Shown here: one piece after another, positions 1 through 7,087 of the stretch
Numbering within the stretch: the stretch's first letter is position 1
How the letters are laid out: every line of letters begins with the position of its first letter
NCBI GenBank assembly: GCA_028289185.1
Contig: JAQGGV010000065.1
Coordinates: 1 to 11,822, forward strand
DNA: 11,822 bases
From: Candidatus Saccharimonadota bacterium
Lineage (GTDB): Bacteria > Patescibacteriota > Saccharimonadia > Saccharimonadales > Saccharimonadaceae
Reading direction: 5' to 3'
Notes under the pieces: model-generated
What the model was told of the DNA's origin: nothing
The model's database searches: none
What the model saw: the letters and a program-made list of their open reading frames with translations, nothing else
Position numbers and translations under genes: made by a program

Positions 1-372
1 GATGCGGCGTCCGAGGATTACAAACAGGCATACCTGGCTCTGGATAATCAAGTCATCGACATCGCACTTATAGAAAAGGCGCAAAGTTTGGCAGTCGTGT
101 CCGCTAGCTTTGATTGGATGGACGTGGGGAATTTCAAGGATTTACACGAAGCGAATCAGTCGGATGAGCAGAACAACTACTTTGACGGTGAGAATATCCA
201 CGAGATTGAAGTCGAAAACGCCTTTATCCGTAACGAAGAGCCAGGTAAGCATATTGCCGTCATTGGGCTTGATAACATCGTCGTTGTGAATACAAAGAAC
301 GGTTTGCTCGTTGCCCGTAAAGACCTGAGTCCACGCGTCGGTGAAATCGCCAAAAAGATCCAATCGAACTAG
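1..372 (+). CDS. manC: Mannose-1-phosphate guanylyltransferase, C-terminal part (5' end outside window)
   Basis: The reading frame is open from base 1 and gives the last 123 residues before a TAG stop at 370-372. The enzyme makes GDP-mannose from mannose-1-phosphate and GTP in the cytoplasm, for use by mannosyltransferases. The visible part carries the family's FDWMDVGNF motif (the FxWxDxG signature near the end of the nucleotidyltransferase fold, about visible residues 38-46). After it comes the small beta-rich tail with IGLDNIVVVNT and LLVARKD, as in ManC/GMP proteins that end soon after this segment. There is no room for the C-terminal isomerase domain of bifunctional AlgA/CpsB enzymes. 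The catalytic N-terminal GGxGxR region lies outside the window, so activity cannot be judged. The gene converges on the GNAT gene, and the two stop codons share CTAG at 369-372. A related sugar-phosphate nucleotidyltransferase is possible, but the FDWMDVG motif favours mannose-1-phosphate. Confidence 0.85.
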   Translation, partial: DAASEDYKQAYLALDNQVIDIALIEKAQSLAVVSASFDWMDVGNFKDLHEANQSDEQNNYFDGENIHEIEVENAFIRNEEPGKHIAVIGLDNIVVVNTKNGLLVARKDLSPRVGEIAKKIQSN

Positions 373-818
373 TCGAGGGGGTCATAGTTAAATACAACTG
401 TATCGTAAACGTTTGCGCCGTGCTTCAGATAGAAACGATGCGCTTCCTCGCGTTTGGCGTTTGACGTAAAGTGTAGCTTTATGTTCTTTTCACGGCACCA
501 GATTGTTATTTCATTCCAGATTGCCGTGCCGACGCCATGCCCTTGTAGGACCGGGTTAACGACGAAATCTTCTAGATATGCTTTATGCCCTACGCCAACA
601 CCAACGGTGGTGCTGAGCGTTGCGATGCCGACAATCTTGCCATCAAGCCTGGCGACCAACTGCTCGCATAGCGGCGAGTCAATGATTGCACGCAGGAGGT
701 CATCTGAGGGCGGAGCATTAGGAAATTTAGGGCTTAAGATGTGCAATAACTGTCCTATTTCGGCTGCGTCCTGGGGGCTATATGAGCGAAGTCGTTCTAC
801 TGCTAGGTCTGATTCCAT
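369..818 (-). CDS. GNAT-family N-acetyltransferase
   Basis: A 149-residue protein with a complete single GNAT domain, normal for the family. Seen in sequence: a beta hairpin with DGKIVGIATL (59-68), the acetyl-CoA pyrophosphate-binding motif A with LEDFVVNP followed by QGHGVG (92-97, fitting Q/RxxGxG/A), and the C-terminal motif B region with EEAHRFYLKHGA (124-135). Family knowledge says it transfers an acetyl group from acetyl-CoA to an amine; the acceptor cannot be read from sequence. The ATG at 816-818 is the first in-frame start, has no Shine-Dalgarno sequence, and sits 5 bases from a TCTAAT box. The gene is divergent from the ATP-citrate lyase operon across a 77-base gap, next to genes for an enzyme that makes acetyl-CoA; a functional link is inference. 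Its stop overlaps that of the manC-like gene. Confidence 0.85.
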   Translation of the reverse strand: MESDLAVERLRSYSPQDAAEIGQLLHILSPKFPNAPPSDDLLRAIIDSPLCEQLVARLDGKIVGIATLSTTVGVGVGHKAYLEDFVVNPVLQGHGVGTAIWNEITIWCREKNIKLHFTSNAKREEAHRFYLKHGANVYDTVVFNYDPLD

Positions 819-823
819 TAATC

Positions 824-829
824 ATTAGA
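824..829 (-). promoter_or_regulatory. Possible -10 box for the GNAT gene (leaderless arrangement)
   Basis: Read on the minus strand the hexamer is TCTAAT, 5 of 6 matches to TATAAT, ending 5 bases before the start codon. A transcript from it would begin at or within the ATG. No convincing -35 lies 16-18 bases upstream. I call it mainly because the other operon heads in the window show the same arrangement. Confidence 0.3.
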
Positions 830-881
830 TTAACGCATGTTTTATATCCTTGTCCAGCTGGCAAAACACCGCAATACAGAT

Positions 882-890
882 TACTATAGG
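882..890 (+). promoter_or_regulatory. Possible -10 region of the aclB-aclA-glmS-dut operon (leaderless)
   Basis: TACTAT (882-887) and the overlapping TATAGG (885-890) are the only -10-like hexamers close to the aclB start at 896; each matches 4 of 6 consensus bases. From TACTAT, transcription would start at about 894-896, on the A of the ATG. A weak -35 candidate, TGGCAA at 859-864, is 17 bases upstream of TACTAT. There is no Shine-Dalgarno sequence before this ATG. Confidence 0.4.
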
Positions 891-895
891 TATAT

Positions 896-2047
896 ATGCC
901 TCGCCGAAAACTATCTGAATACCAGGCCAAACACATTGTTACATCTGCACTAGGTACTCCGTACGAAGGCTGGGAAGACGCAAGGCTTCTAAGGCCAAAA
1001 GATCAGTTTGTTGTCAAGGTTGATCAAGCTGTCAAAAAACGGTTCAAGAATGGGCTGGTTGGGCTGAATTTATCAGCCAAAGAAGTTGCGGCGTGGATTG
1101 AGACGACCAAACAAAAAGGCTATGACCATTTCATCGTTGAACCGTATCGAGAGCATGACCAGGCGGATGAGCGATACATTAGCCTGATGCAAGGTGGCAC
1201 CGGTATGCACATGACCTATAGCGCCAAGGGCGGCGTTGATATCGAGGACAATAGCGATTCGCTAGTAACGCAAACTATTGATGACGCCACAGACTGGAAA
1301 GCACTGGCTGACAAAACGAGCCTGAGTGTTGAGCAGCTACAAGCGCTTACGAAAGTCTTTACCGACAATTACTTCACGCTACTCGAAATTAATCCGTACA
1401 TCGTCACAGACAAGCTGCAACTACTGGACGTTGCAGTTGAGGTGGATGACGCGGCCGCGCTGATGGTGAATACCTGGAGCGAGGACGACATTCGCACCCC
1501 ACCTAGGGCGATGAGCGACGAAGAACGAACCATCGCAGCACTCAACGATTCGTCACCGGCATCGTTTTCATTCCAAGTTATTGACCCGAATGGTTCACTA
1601 TTCGTACTGTTATCTGGCGGCGGTGCCAGTGTAACCGTCTGCGACGAAATATATAGCGCTGGCCAGGGCACACAGCTGGCGAATTACGGTGAGTACAGTG
1701 GCAGTCCAACCACGGAGGAAGCTTACATCTACACGGCTGCAGTTTTGCGAACATTACTGCGTTCAACCGCACCCAAAAAGGCATTATTTATTGGTGGCGC
1801 AGTCGCTAACTTTACTGACATCGCCAAGACGTTTGCTGGTGTCTGCAAGGCACTCGAGGAATATGGCAGCGAGATGAAAAAGCAGGGAATCAAGGTGGTT
1901 GTTCGCCGTGGCGGGCCGAACCAAGAGAAGGGTCTGGCAAACATCAAGTCGTGCCTAGACAAATTCAGTTTGACTGCCGCAGTCTACGATCAAAAGACGA
2001 CGATTGATGCTGCGGTCGGGCGTTTGCTTCAAGAGGTTGCATCATGA
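896..2047 (+). CDS. aclB: ATP-citrate lyase, small (ATP-grasp/citrate-binding) subunit
   Basis: A 383-residue protein matching the N-terminal third of animal ATP-citrate lyase and the small subunit of bacterial and plant enzymes (about 400-420 residues). Residues 1-190 are an ATP-grasp fold: DQAVKKRF...GLVG (43-56), GGVD (112-115), LEINP (163-167) and LDVAVEVD (177-184); the N of LEINP and first D of LDVAVEVD are the expected metal ligands. Residues about 220-383 are the citrate-binding domain: GGGASV (241-246), NYGEYSG (263-269), GGAVANFT (300-307) and RRGGPN (337-342), the last two supplying citrate ligands in the known structure. The whole enzyme converts citrate, ATP and CoA to acetyl-CoA, oxaloacetate, ADP and phosphate in the cytoplasm. 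Its TGA overlaps the next ATG (ATGA). A glycine usual in the KRRGK loop is phenylalanine here. SucC-like succinyl-CoA synthetase is excluded by the NYGEYSG and ANFT segments. Plant nomenclature calls this subunit ACLA. Confidence 0.93.
   Translation: MPRRKLSEYQAKHIVTSALGTPYEGWEDARLLRPKDQFVVKVDQAVKKRFKNGLVGLNLSAKEVAAWIETTKQKGYDHFIVEPYREHDQADERYISLMQGGTGMHMTYSAKGGVDIEDNSDSLVTQTIDDATDWKALADKTSLSVEQLQALTKVFTDNYFTLLEINPYIVTDKLQLLDVAVEVDDAAALMVNTWSEDDIRTPPRAMSDEERTIAALNDSSPASFSFQVIDPNGSLFVLLSGGGASVTVCDEIYSAGQGTQLANYGEYSGSPTTEEAYIYTAAVLRTLLRSTAPKKALFIGGAVANFTDIAKTFAGVCKALEEYGSEMKKQGIKVVVRRGGPNQEKGLANIKSCLDKFSLTAAVYDQKTTIDAAVGRLLQEVAS
2033..2036 (+). promoter_or_regulatory. Ribosome binding site of the ATP-citrate lyase large-subunit gene
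   Basis: GAGG (within AAGAGG) ends 7 bases before the ATG at 2044. It lies inside the end of aclB and supports the ATGA-overlap start, so the two subunits are probably translationally coupled. Confidence 0.65.
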
Positions 2048-3816
2048 GCATTGCTGAACTTCGCGCCTCCAGCCCGTCGATCATCATGATTGGCTCGCAC
2101 CCGGGCGTCATCCAATCGATGTTGGACTATGACTTTATGATTGGCCGCGCTGAACCGAGCGTGATTGCCGTTATCGTCCAGGGTCGCAAACTGGAACGCT
2201 ATTTCTGGGGTACTGACGAGGTGATAATTCCGGCTGTGCCAATGCTGAGTGATTTGAAAAAGGAACTGGCAGACAAATGTACTGTCGCGGTTAACGTGCA
2301 GTCGGCTCGCCGTGTATTGTCATCGACCAAGGAAGCGGTCGCAAAACTACCGAACCTGAAACTCATTTCGATATTCGCGGAGCAAACACCTGAAACTCAT
2401 TCGTTAGAACTGCGCACATTAGCCATTAAGAAGAATGTTCTAATTGTCGGTCCGTCATCGGTCGGCGTACTGCTGCCGGGAACTATGAAGATCGGTGCAA
2501 TTGGCGGCACTCAGTACCCTCAGTTGGTGGAGGCAAAGATTGCCAAGGCAGGCAAAGTTGCAGTGATCTCAACATCGGGTGGTATGGTTAACGAACTGAT
2601 TCACATTGCAACTGGCAGTGGTCAGGGCGTGTCATTTGCGATAGCACTCGGCGGTGATCGTTTCCCGGTGACCGATCCTATGACGGCGATGCTGCTAGCG
2701 CAGAATGATGAACTGACCGAGCGAATCATTTACTTTGGTGAGCTGGGTGGAACTGATGAATACGAAATCGCCAGACTTATTGATGAAGGAAAATTAACCA
2801 AACCAATTATTGCCTATGTTGCGGGAGTTGTGGCAGAACTATTTGATACACCCCCACAATTTGGCCACGCCAAAGCCCTGGCACAGACCGATGATGAATC
2901 AGCCACGGCCAAAAAGGATCGCCTGCGTAAAAGCGGTGTGATTGTGTGTGATCATCTAGGAGAAATTGCCGACAAGTTGGATAATGGAGATACTACCATG
3001 AGTAAGGAACAAAACGTGCCAGGAATCGGCGAACGCAAAAAACGAGCGATTATCAGTCATATTTCTGGTGACAAAGATGGTGAAGTGCAACTGTTAGGTC
3101 ATGAACTACTAGAAACAATTGAGCGAAACTCTATCGCATCGCTAGTACTGTCACTTCTGCTGGGCAAACAAGTTGAATCAAAGCGAGCAATTGATTTCAC
3201 CGACCTGGTACTGCGTATGTTGGTTGACCATGGCCCGTACGTGTCAGGTGCGGTTAATACGATTATCACGGCCCGCGCCGGGCGGGATCTGGTATCTGGT
3301 CTGACCGCTGGGCTGCTGACCATAGGCCCGCGATTTGGTGGGGCAATCAACGAAGCCAGTCGGGGTTGGGTAGATGGAGCGACAAGCGGTGTCAGCGCCA
3401 AGGAATTTGTGGATAGTTACGTCAAACAAGGTGGTATCATCGCCGGTATTGGGCACAAGAAATACCGTATAGACATGCCAGACCCACGGGTTGAGGCACT
3501 GATGCAATTTAGTGGCAATAGCAACGGCGATCGCTATTTAAAGTTTGCACGTAGTGTAGAGGAAATTACAACAACTAAGAAGGGGAACTTGATACTGAAT
3601 ATCGACGGTGCGATCGGTGCGGTGATGTTGGATATTTTGGAATCGGAACTTGGCTATAAACCAGATGAACTGCGCGAACTAGCGGACATTGAGTTCTTTA
3701 ACGCGTTGTTCGTACTGAGCCGTTCAATCGGCTTTACGGCACACTATCTGGACCAACGTCGTAACGACGAGGGGCTGTTCCGTCTAGACACTGACGACGT
3801 TAGGTATATCGCTTAA
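2044..3816 (+). CDS. aclA: ATP-citrate lyase, large (catalytic, citrate synthase-domain) subunit
   Basis: A 590-residue protein matching the rest of animal ATP-citrate lyase; bacterial large subunits are about 600. Residues 1-315 are the CoA-binding and CoA-ligase modules: SHPGVIQSMLDYD (18-30), VGPSSVGV (135-142), STSGGMVNEL (176-185), ALGGDRFP (201-208), GELGGTDEY (232-240), and QFGHA (272-276), whose H275 is the phosphohistidine that accepts phosphate from ATP. Residues about 330-590 are the citrate synthase-like lyase domain, with DHGP (H396), GIGH (H471) and NIDG (D521) aligning to the catalytic H900, H975 and D1026 of human ACLY. The C-terminal HYLDQRR segment (567-573) is also kept. 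The phosphoryl, citryl and cleavage machinery therefore looks complete. It needs the small subunit, encoded directly upstream with a 4-base overlap, and glmS starts one base after its TAA. Succinyl-CoA synthetase alpha and simple citrate synthase are excluded because both halves are fused here. Plants call this subunit ACLB. Confidence 0.95.
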   Translation: MSIAELRASSPSIIMIGSHPGVIQSMLDYDFMIGRAEPSVIAVIVQGRKLERYFWGTDEVIIPAVPMLSDLKKELADKCTVAVNVQSARRVLSSTKEAVAKLPNLKLISIFAEQTPETHSLELRTLAIKKNVLIVGPSSVGVLLPGTMKIGAIGGTQYPQLVEAKIAKAGKVAVISTSGGMVNELIHIATGSGQGVSFAIALGGDRFPVTDPMTAMLLAQNDELTERIIYFGELGGTDEYEIARLIDEGKLTKPIIAYVAGVVAELFDTPPQFGHAKALAQTDDESATAKKDRLRKSGVIVCDHLGEIADKLDNGDTTMSKEQNVPGIGERKKRAIISHISGDKDGEVQLLGHELLETIERNSIASLVLSLLLGKQVESKRAIDFTDLVLRMLVDHGPYVSGAVNTIITARAGRDLVSGLTAGLLTIGPRFGGAINEASRGWVDGATSGVSAKEFVDSYVKQGGIIAGIGHKKYRIDMPDPRVEALMQFSGNSNGDRYLKFARSVEEITTTKKGNLILNIDGAIGAVMLDILESELGYKPDELRELADIEFFNALFVLSRSIGFTAHYLDQRRNDEGLFRLDTDDVRYIA

Positions 3817-3817
3817 T

Positions 3818-5632
3818 ATGTGTGGCATCGTCGGCTATGTCGGCGGCCGTGGGGCGCAAAAGATTCTAGTTGATGGGTTACAGCGACTAGAATATCGCGG
3901 CTACGATAGTGCAGGAATTGTAACGCTTGGTGGTGGCGCAACACTACTACGCGAAAAGGGTAAAGTTGTTGAACTGGAAAAACTGGTCAGTGAGCATGAA
4001 ACGCCTGACAAAATCGGTATTGGCCATACACGTTGGGCGACGCATGGCGAGCCATCGCAACAGAACGCGCATCCACACCAGGCTGGTGACATTTACCTCG
4101 TCCATAACGGCATCATCGAGAACTACAAAGAGTTAAAACAAGAACTACCCGATCATGAATTTACGAGTGATACTGACAGTGAAGTTTTGGCAGCGTTGAT
4201 CGATTCATTCTATGATAACGAAACTTCGCTGGAGTCGGCGGTAACACAAGCCTTGCAGCTGGTTGAGGGAACCTATGGAATCGCGGTTTTATCAACGCGC
4301 GAGGATGATAAGATTGTTGTCGCCAGAAGTGGTAGTCCGTTAATCATAGGCGTCGGTCAGGACGAGACGATTATTGCCAGCGATGCGTCGGCACTTGTCG
4401 GTCATACAACGAATGCAATTTATTTGAACGATGGCGAGATCGCGGTTTGCAAAGCGGGAAGTGTTGAGCTAACCGATTTGGCATCTCACCCACTCTCAGC
4501 AAAAGTTGAAAAGATCGAAGCCGATATGTCGGCTATCCAAAAGCAAGGCTATGACCACTTCCTGCTAAAGGAAATTATGGAACAGCCAATAACATTGCAG
4601 TCGACATTGAACGGACGAGTGATTAAGGCCGAAGCTCGCGCACAGCTAGGCGGGTTGAATATGTCCGCCGAGGAGTTACAAGAAATTGAGCACGTTGTGA
4701 TTATCGGTTGTGGCACTGCGTACTACGCCGGTATGTTGGCATCGTACTATCTGGAGCAACTGGTTGATGGCCTGACTGTCGATGTCGAGATTGCGTCTGA
4801 AATGCGCTATAGGTCATTCCACCTGCCCAAAGACACTGTTGCACTCGTTGTTAGCCAGTCCGGCGAAACGGCCGACACACTCGCCTGTTTGCGTGAGGTC
4901 AAGGCGCGCGGAGTTAAAACACTCGGCGTTATCAATGCGGTTGGATCAACCATCGCCCGTGAAGTTGATGGCGGTGTGTATGTCCATGCTGGGCCAGAAA
5001 TATCAGTCGCAAGTACCAAAGCCTTTACTTCACAGGTCGCAGCTATGACGATCTTCGCCATCCAACTAGCGCAGGCAAAAGGCGCCGGGGCACAGGAACT
5101 AGGTAAGTACATAGACGAACTTGCAGCGATGCCCGATGAGATTCAGAAAGTACTAGAAGCGCACAAAGATCAAATACGTGATGTCGCAACCAAATATGCA
5201 CACTACGAACACGCCCTATTTCTCGGTCGTGACACGTTATTTCCAGTTGCACTCGAAGGCGCGCTGAAACTAAAGGAAATCAGCTATATCCATGCCGAGG
5301 GTTATGCAGGCGGGGAGTTGAAGCATGGTCCACTGGCACTAGTGGATGACAGGTTCTTTGAGGTGATGTTGTTGCAAGAAAATGCATTACTAGATAAAAG
5401 TCTATCGAACCTCGCGGAAATGAATGCGCGTGGTGGGCACGTGATTGCTATTACAAATAGCGACAGGCAAATTGATGCCGAAGCGGTGATCCATATCGAT
5501 ACAAAACAAGAATTATTGGTGCCAATCGTATTGAACGTCGTGCAACAACTATTTGCGTACTACGTCGCCGTGGCGCGTGGGAATGATGTCGATCAGCCAC
5601 GAAATTTGGCGAAGAGTGTTACGGTTGAATAG
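3818..5632 (+). CDS. glmS: Glutamine--fructose-6-phosphate aminotransferase (isomerizing)
   Basis: A complete 604-residue protein, close to the usual 600-610. It makes glucosamine-6-phosphate from fructose-6-phosphate and glutamine, the first step to UDP-GlcNAc for peptidoglycan and surface glycans. The N-terminal glutaminase begins MCGIVGY, whose C2 becomes the N-terminal nucleophile, and has LEYRGYDSAGI (24-34), HTRWATHG (70-77) and HNGII (96-100). SIS domain 1 has GCGTAYYAG (297-305), SQSGETADTL (346-355) and STKAFTSQV (399-407). SIS domain 2 has LGRDTLFPVALEGALKLKE (469-487) and EGYAGGELKHGPLAL (494-508). The C-terminus DVDQPRNLAKSVTVE is the typical ending that closes the active site. 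It starts 1 base after aclA with no clear Shine-Dalgarno sequence (only AGG 13 bases back), so reinitiation from the upstream gene is likely. The absence of a leader excludes a glmS ribozyme or riboswitch here. Adjacent ATP-citrate lyase could supply the acetyl-CoA used later by GlmU (inference). Confidence 0.97.
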   Translation: MCGIVGYVGGRGAQKILVDGLQRLEYRGYDSAGIVTLGGGATLLREKGKVVELEKLVSEHETPDKIGIGHTRWATHGEPSQQNAHPHQAGDIYLVHNGIIENYKELKQELPDHEFTSDTDSEVLAALIDSFYDNETSLESAVTQALQLVEGTYGIAVLSTREDDKIVVARSGSPLIIGVGQDETIIASDASALVGHTTNAIYLNDGEIAVCKAGSVELTDLASHPLSAKVEKIEADMSAIQKQGYDHFLLKEIMEQPITLQSTLNGRVIKAEARAQLGGLNMSAEELQEIEHVVIIGCGTAYYAGMLASYYLEQLVDGLTVDVEIASEMRYRSFHLPKDTVALVVSQSGETADTLACLREVKARGVKTLGVINAVGSTIAREVDGGVYVHAGPEISVASTKAFTSQVAAMTIFAIQLAQAKGAGAQELGKYIDELAAMPDEIQKVLEAHKDQIRDVATKYAHYEHALFLGRDTLFPVALEGALKLKEISYIHAEGYAGGELKHGPLALVDDRFFEVMLLQENALLDKSLSNLAEMNARGGHVIAITNSDRQIDAEAVIHIDTKQELLVPIVLNVVQQLFAYYVAVARGNDVDQPRNLAKSVTVE

Positions 5633-5633
5633 C

Positions 5634-6068
5634 ATGAATATTAGTATCAAGAAAATGAAGCCGGGCGCTATACTGCCACAATACCAAACCGCACAGGCTG
5701 CAGGCATGGATTTGCATGCATGTCTAGATGAACCGATTACACTTGCTGCTATGGAACGACGCATGATTCCAACTGGTCTTGCGATTGCACTCCCGCCCGG
5801 GTATGAGGCTCAGATACGAGCACGTAGTGGCCTAGCTATTAAACATGGAATTACGATGGTGAATGGAGTCGGTACAATTGATGCTGATTACAGGGGTGAA
5901 ATCGGCGTGTTGGTCATCAATCTTGGGCAGGAGCCTTTTGTTGTCACACCCGACATGCGTATTGCTCAGCTCGTCATTGCGCGTTACGAAACGGTCGCTT
6001 GGAACGAAACGGACTTGCTTGATGATACTGTTCGTGGCGAAGGTGGTTTTGGCAGCACAAAGCACTAA
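5634..6068 (+). CDS. dut: Deoxyuridine 5'-triphosphate nucleotidohydrolase (dUTPase)
   Basis: A complete 144-residue trimeric-type dUTPase, which cleaves dUTP to dUMP and pyrophosphate. This keeps uracil out of DNA and provides dUMP for thymidylate. All five family motifs are present in order: AGMDLHA (23-29), RARSGLA (62-68), GVGTIDADYRGE (78-89) with the catalytic D83 and the uracil-stacking Y86, RIAQLVI (109-115), and the C-terminal P-loop-like RGEGGFGSTKH (134-144). I chose the ATG at 5634, one base after the glmS stop, over an in-frame ATG at 5553 inside glmS; the latter would add 27 residues with no family counterpart, and the protein normally begins just before the KKMKPGA-type strand. 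Its Shine-Dalgarno support is weak, so coupling to glmS is likely. It is the last gene of the operon, and its TAA is 2 bases from the galE stop on the other strand. There is no obvious metabolic link to its neighbours. Confidence 0.96.
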   Translation: MNISIKKMKPGAILPQYQTAQAAGMDLHACLDEPITLAAMERRMIPTGLAIALPPGYEAQIRARSGLAIKHGITMVNGVGTIDADYRGEIGVLVINLGQEPFVVTPDMRIAQLVIARYETVAWNETDLLDDTVRGEGGFGSTKH

Positions 6069-6070
6069 TG

Positions 6071-7087
6071 TTAATTGATAGTTACGAATCCATTGGGATT
6101 TTGTGATTGCCAGCGCCAACTATCATTACAGGCATCGTCAATTGTTTTTTCAGCTCGCCAGCCAAGTTTTTGTTCAGCTAGTGTTGCGTCGGCATAATAT
6201 TCCGGTAAATCACCAGCACGCCGGGCAACAATATCAAATGGGATAGGCCTGCCGGATGCCTTTTCAAACGCATGTACCAATTGAAGGACGGACATGCCCT
6301 CACCGGTGCCAAGATTGTATGCGTAGTATCCAGGTTTACTGTTTTTGATAGCTGCAAGATGGCCTTTGGCCAGATCTACAACGTGGATATAATCACGAAC
6401 GCCCGTGCCGTCAATCGTGTCATAATCGTTACCAAATATCTGCAACTTATCCCTTTTGCCTACGGCAACCTGCGTCACGAATGGCATCAAGTTATTTGGT
6501 ACTCCATTTGGGTCTTCACCGATCAAACCACTTTCGTGTGCGCCAACTGGATTAAAGTAGCGAAGTGTCGTGTATTCGAACGACGGATCACTTTTGGAAT
6601 GGTCGGATAGAATTTCTTCGATCATGTATTTTGTTCGGCCATAAGGATTTGTAATACCTATGCCTGTAGGCATTGATTCGGCATAGGGGATGGGCGCGGA
6701 GCCATACACAGTTGCTGATGAGCTAAAGACAAGTTTTTTGACATCATGTTTCGTCATAACCTCAAGGAGTTCAAGTGTCGAGTCGATGTTATTTTCGTAG
6801 TAAAGCAAAGGCTTTTGAATCGATTCACCGACCGCCTTTAGCCCGGCGAAGTGGATAACGGCATCAATATCATTCTCGTCGAATAGCTTAGTCAGTAGCG
6901 GCTTGTCACGGATATCAATTTGATAGAATGGGATTGTCCGTTTGGTAATTTTTTCGACTCGATGCAATGATTCGCGACTACTATTTGATAAGTTATCAAC
7001 CGCAATAACCGAATGGCCTGCCGTAATAAGTTCAATGATTGTATGTGATCCAATGTAGCCAGCCCCACCTGTTACTAGTACGTTCAT
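6071..7087 (-). CDS. galE: UDP-glucose 4-epimerase
   Basis: A 338-residue extended short-chain dehydrogenase, the same length as E. coli GalE. It interconverts UDP-glucose and UDP-galactose with tightly bound NAD, giving UDP-galactose for glycan synthesis. Seen in sequence: the NAD-binding GGAGYIGSH (7-15), HFAGLKAVGES (79-89), SSSATVYG (122-129) with the catalytic serine, Y149 and K153 of the YxxxK pair in NPYGRTKYMIEE, LRYFNPVGAH (175-184), and DGTGVRDYIHVVDLAKGH (226-243). The last two blocks are typical of GalE rather than of general NAD-dependent sugar dehydratases. Its ATG overlaps the TGA of the upstream glycosyltransferase gene (ATGA), and there is no good Shine-Dalgarno sequence, so translational coupling is likely. 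It is the last gene of the leftward operon. Epimerisation of the N-acetyl sugars UDP-GlcNAc/GalNAc cannot be excluded. Confidence 0.95.
   Translation of the reverse strand: MNVLVTGGAGYIGSHTIIELITAGHSVIAVDNLSNSSRESLHRVEKITKRTIPFYQIDIRDKPLLTKLFDENDIDAVIHFAGLKAVGESIQKPLLYYENNIDSTLELLEVMTKHDVKKLVFSSSATVYGSAPIPYAESMPTGIGITNPYGRTKYMIEEILSDHSKSDPSFEYTTLRYFNPVGAHESGLIGEDPNGVPNNLMPFVTQVAVGKRDKLQIFGNDYDTIDGTGVRDYIHVVDLAKGHLAAIKNSKPGYYAYNLGTGEGMSVLQLVHAFEKASGRPIPFDIVARRAGDLPEYYADATLAEQKLGWRAEKTIDDACNDSWRWQSQNPNGFVTIN

Noticed and set aside
454..828. Open frame of 124 codons on the + strand opposite the GNAT gene.
   Set aside because: The minus-strand GNAT has clear family motifs; the opposite frame gives a low-complexity, cysteine- and serine-rich translation typical of antisense readings.
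3790..3820. glmS ribozyme or riboswitch upstream of glmS.
   Set aside because: There is a single base between aclA and glmS and no non-coding leader to hold such an RNA.
5553..5633. N-terminal extension of the dUTPase by 27 residues from an upstream in-frame ATG.
   Set aside because: It lies within the end of glmS, has no family counterpart, and the ATG one base after the glmS stop gives a normal-length protein.
6087..6103. Intrinsic terminator for the dut operon (AATCC-ATTG-GGATT followed by T-rich bases).
   Set aside because: The stem has only 5 base pairs, mostly weak, the T tract is short, and the bases encode the galE C-terminus. Too weak to call as a feature.
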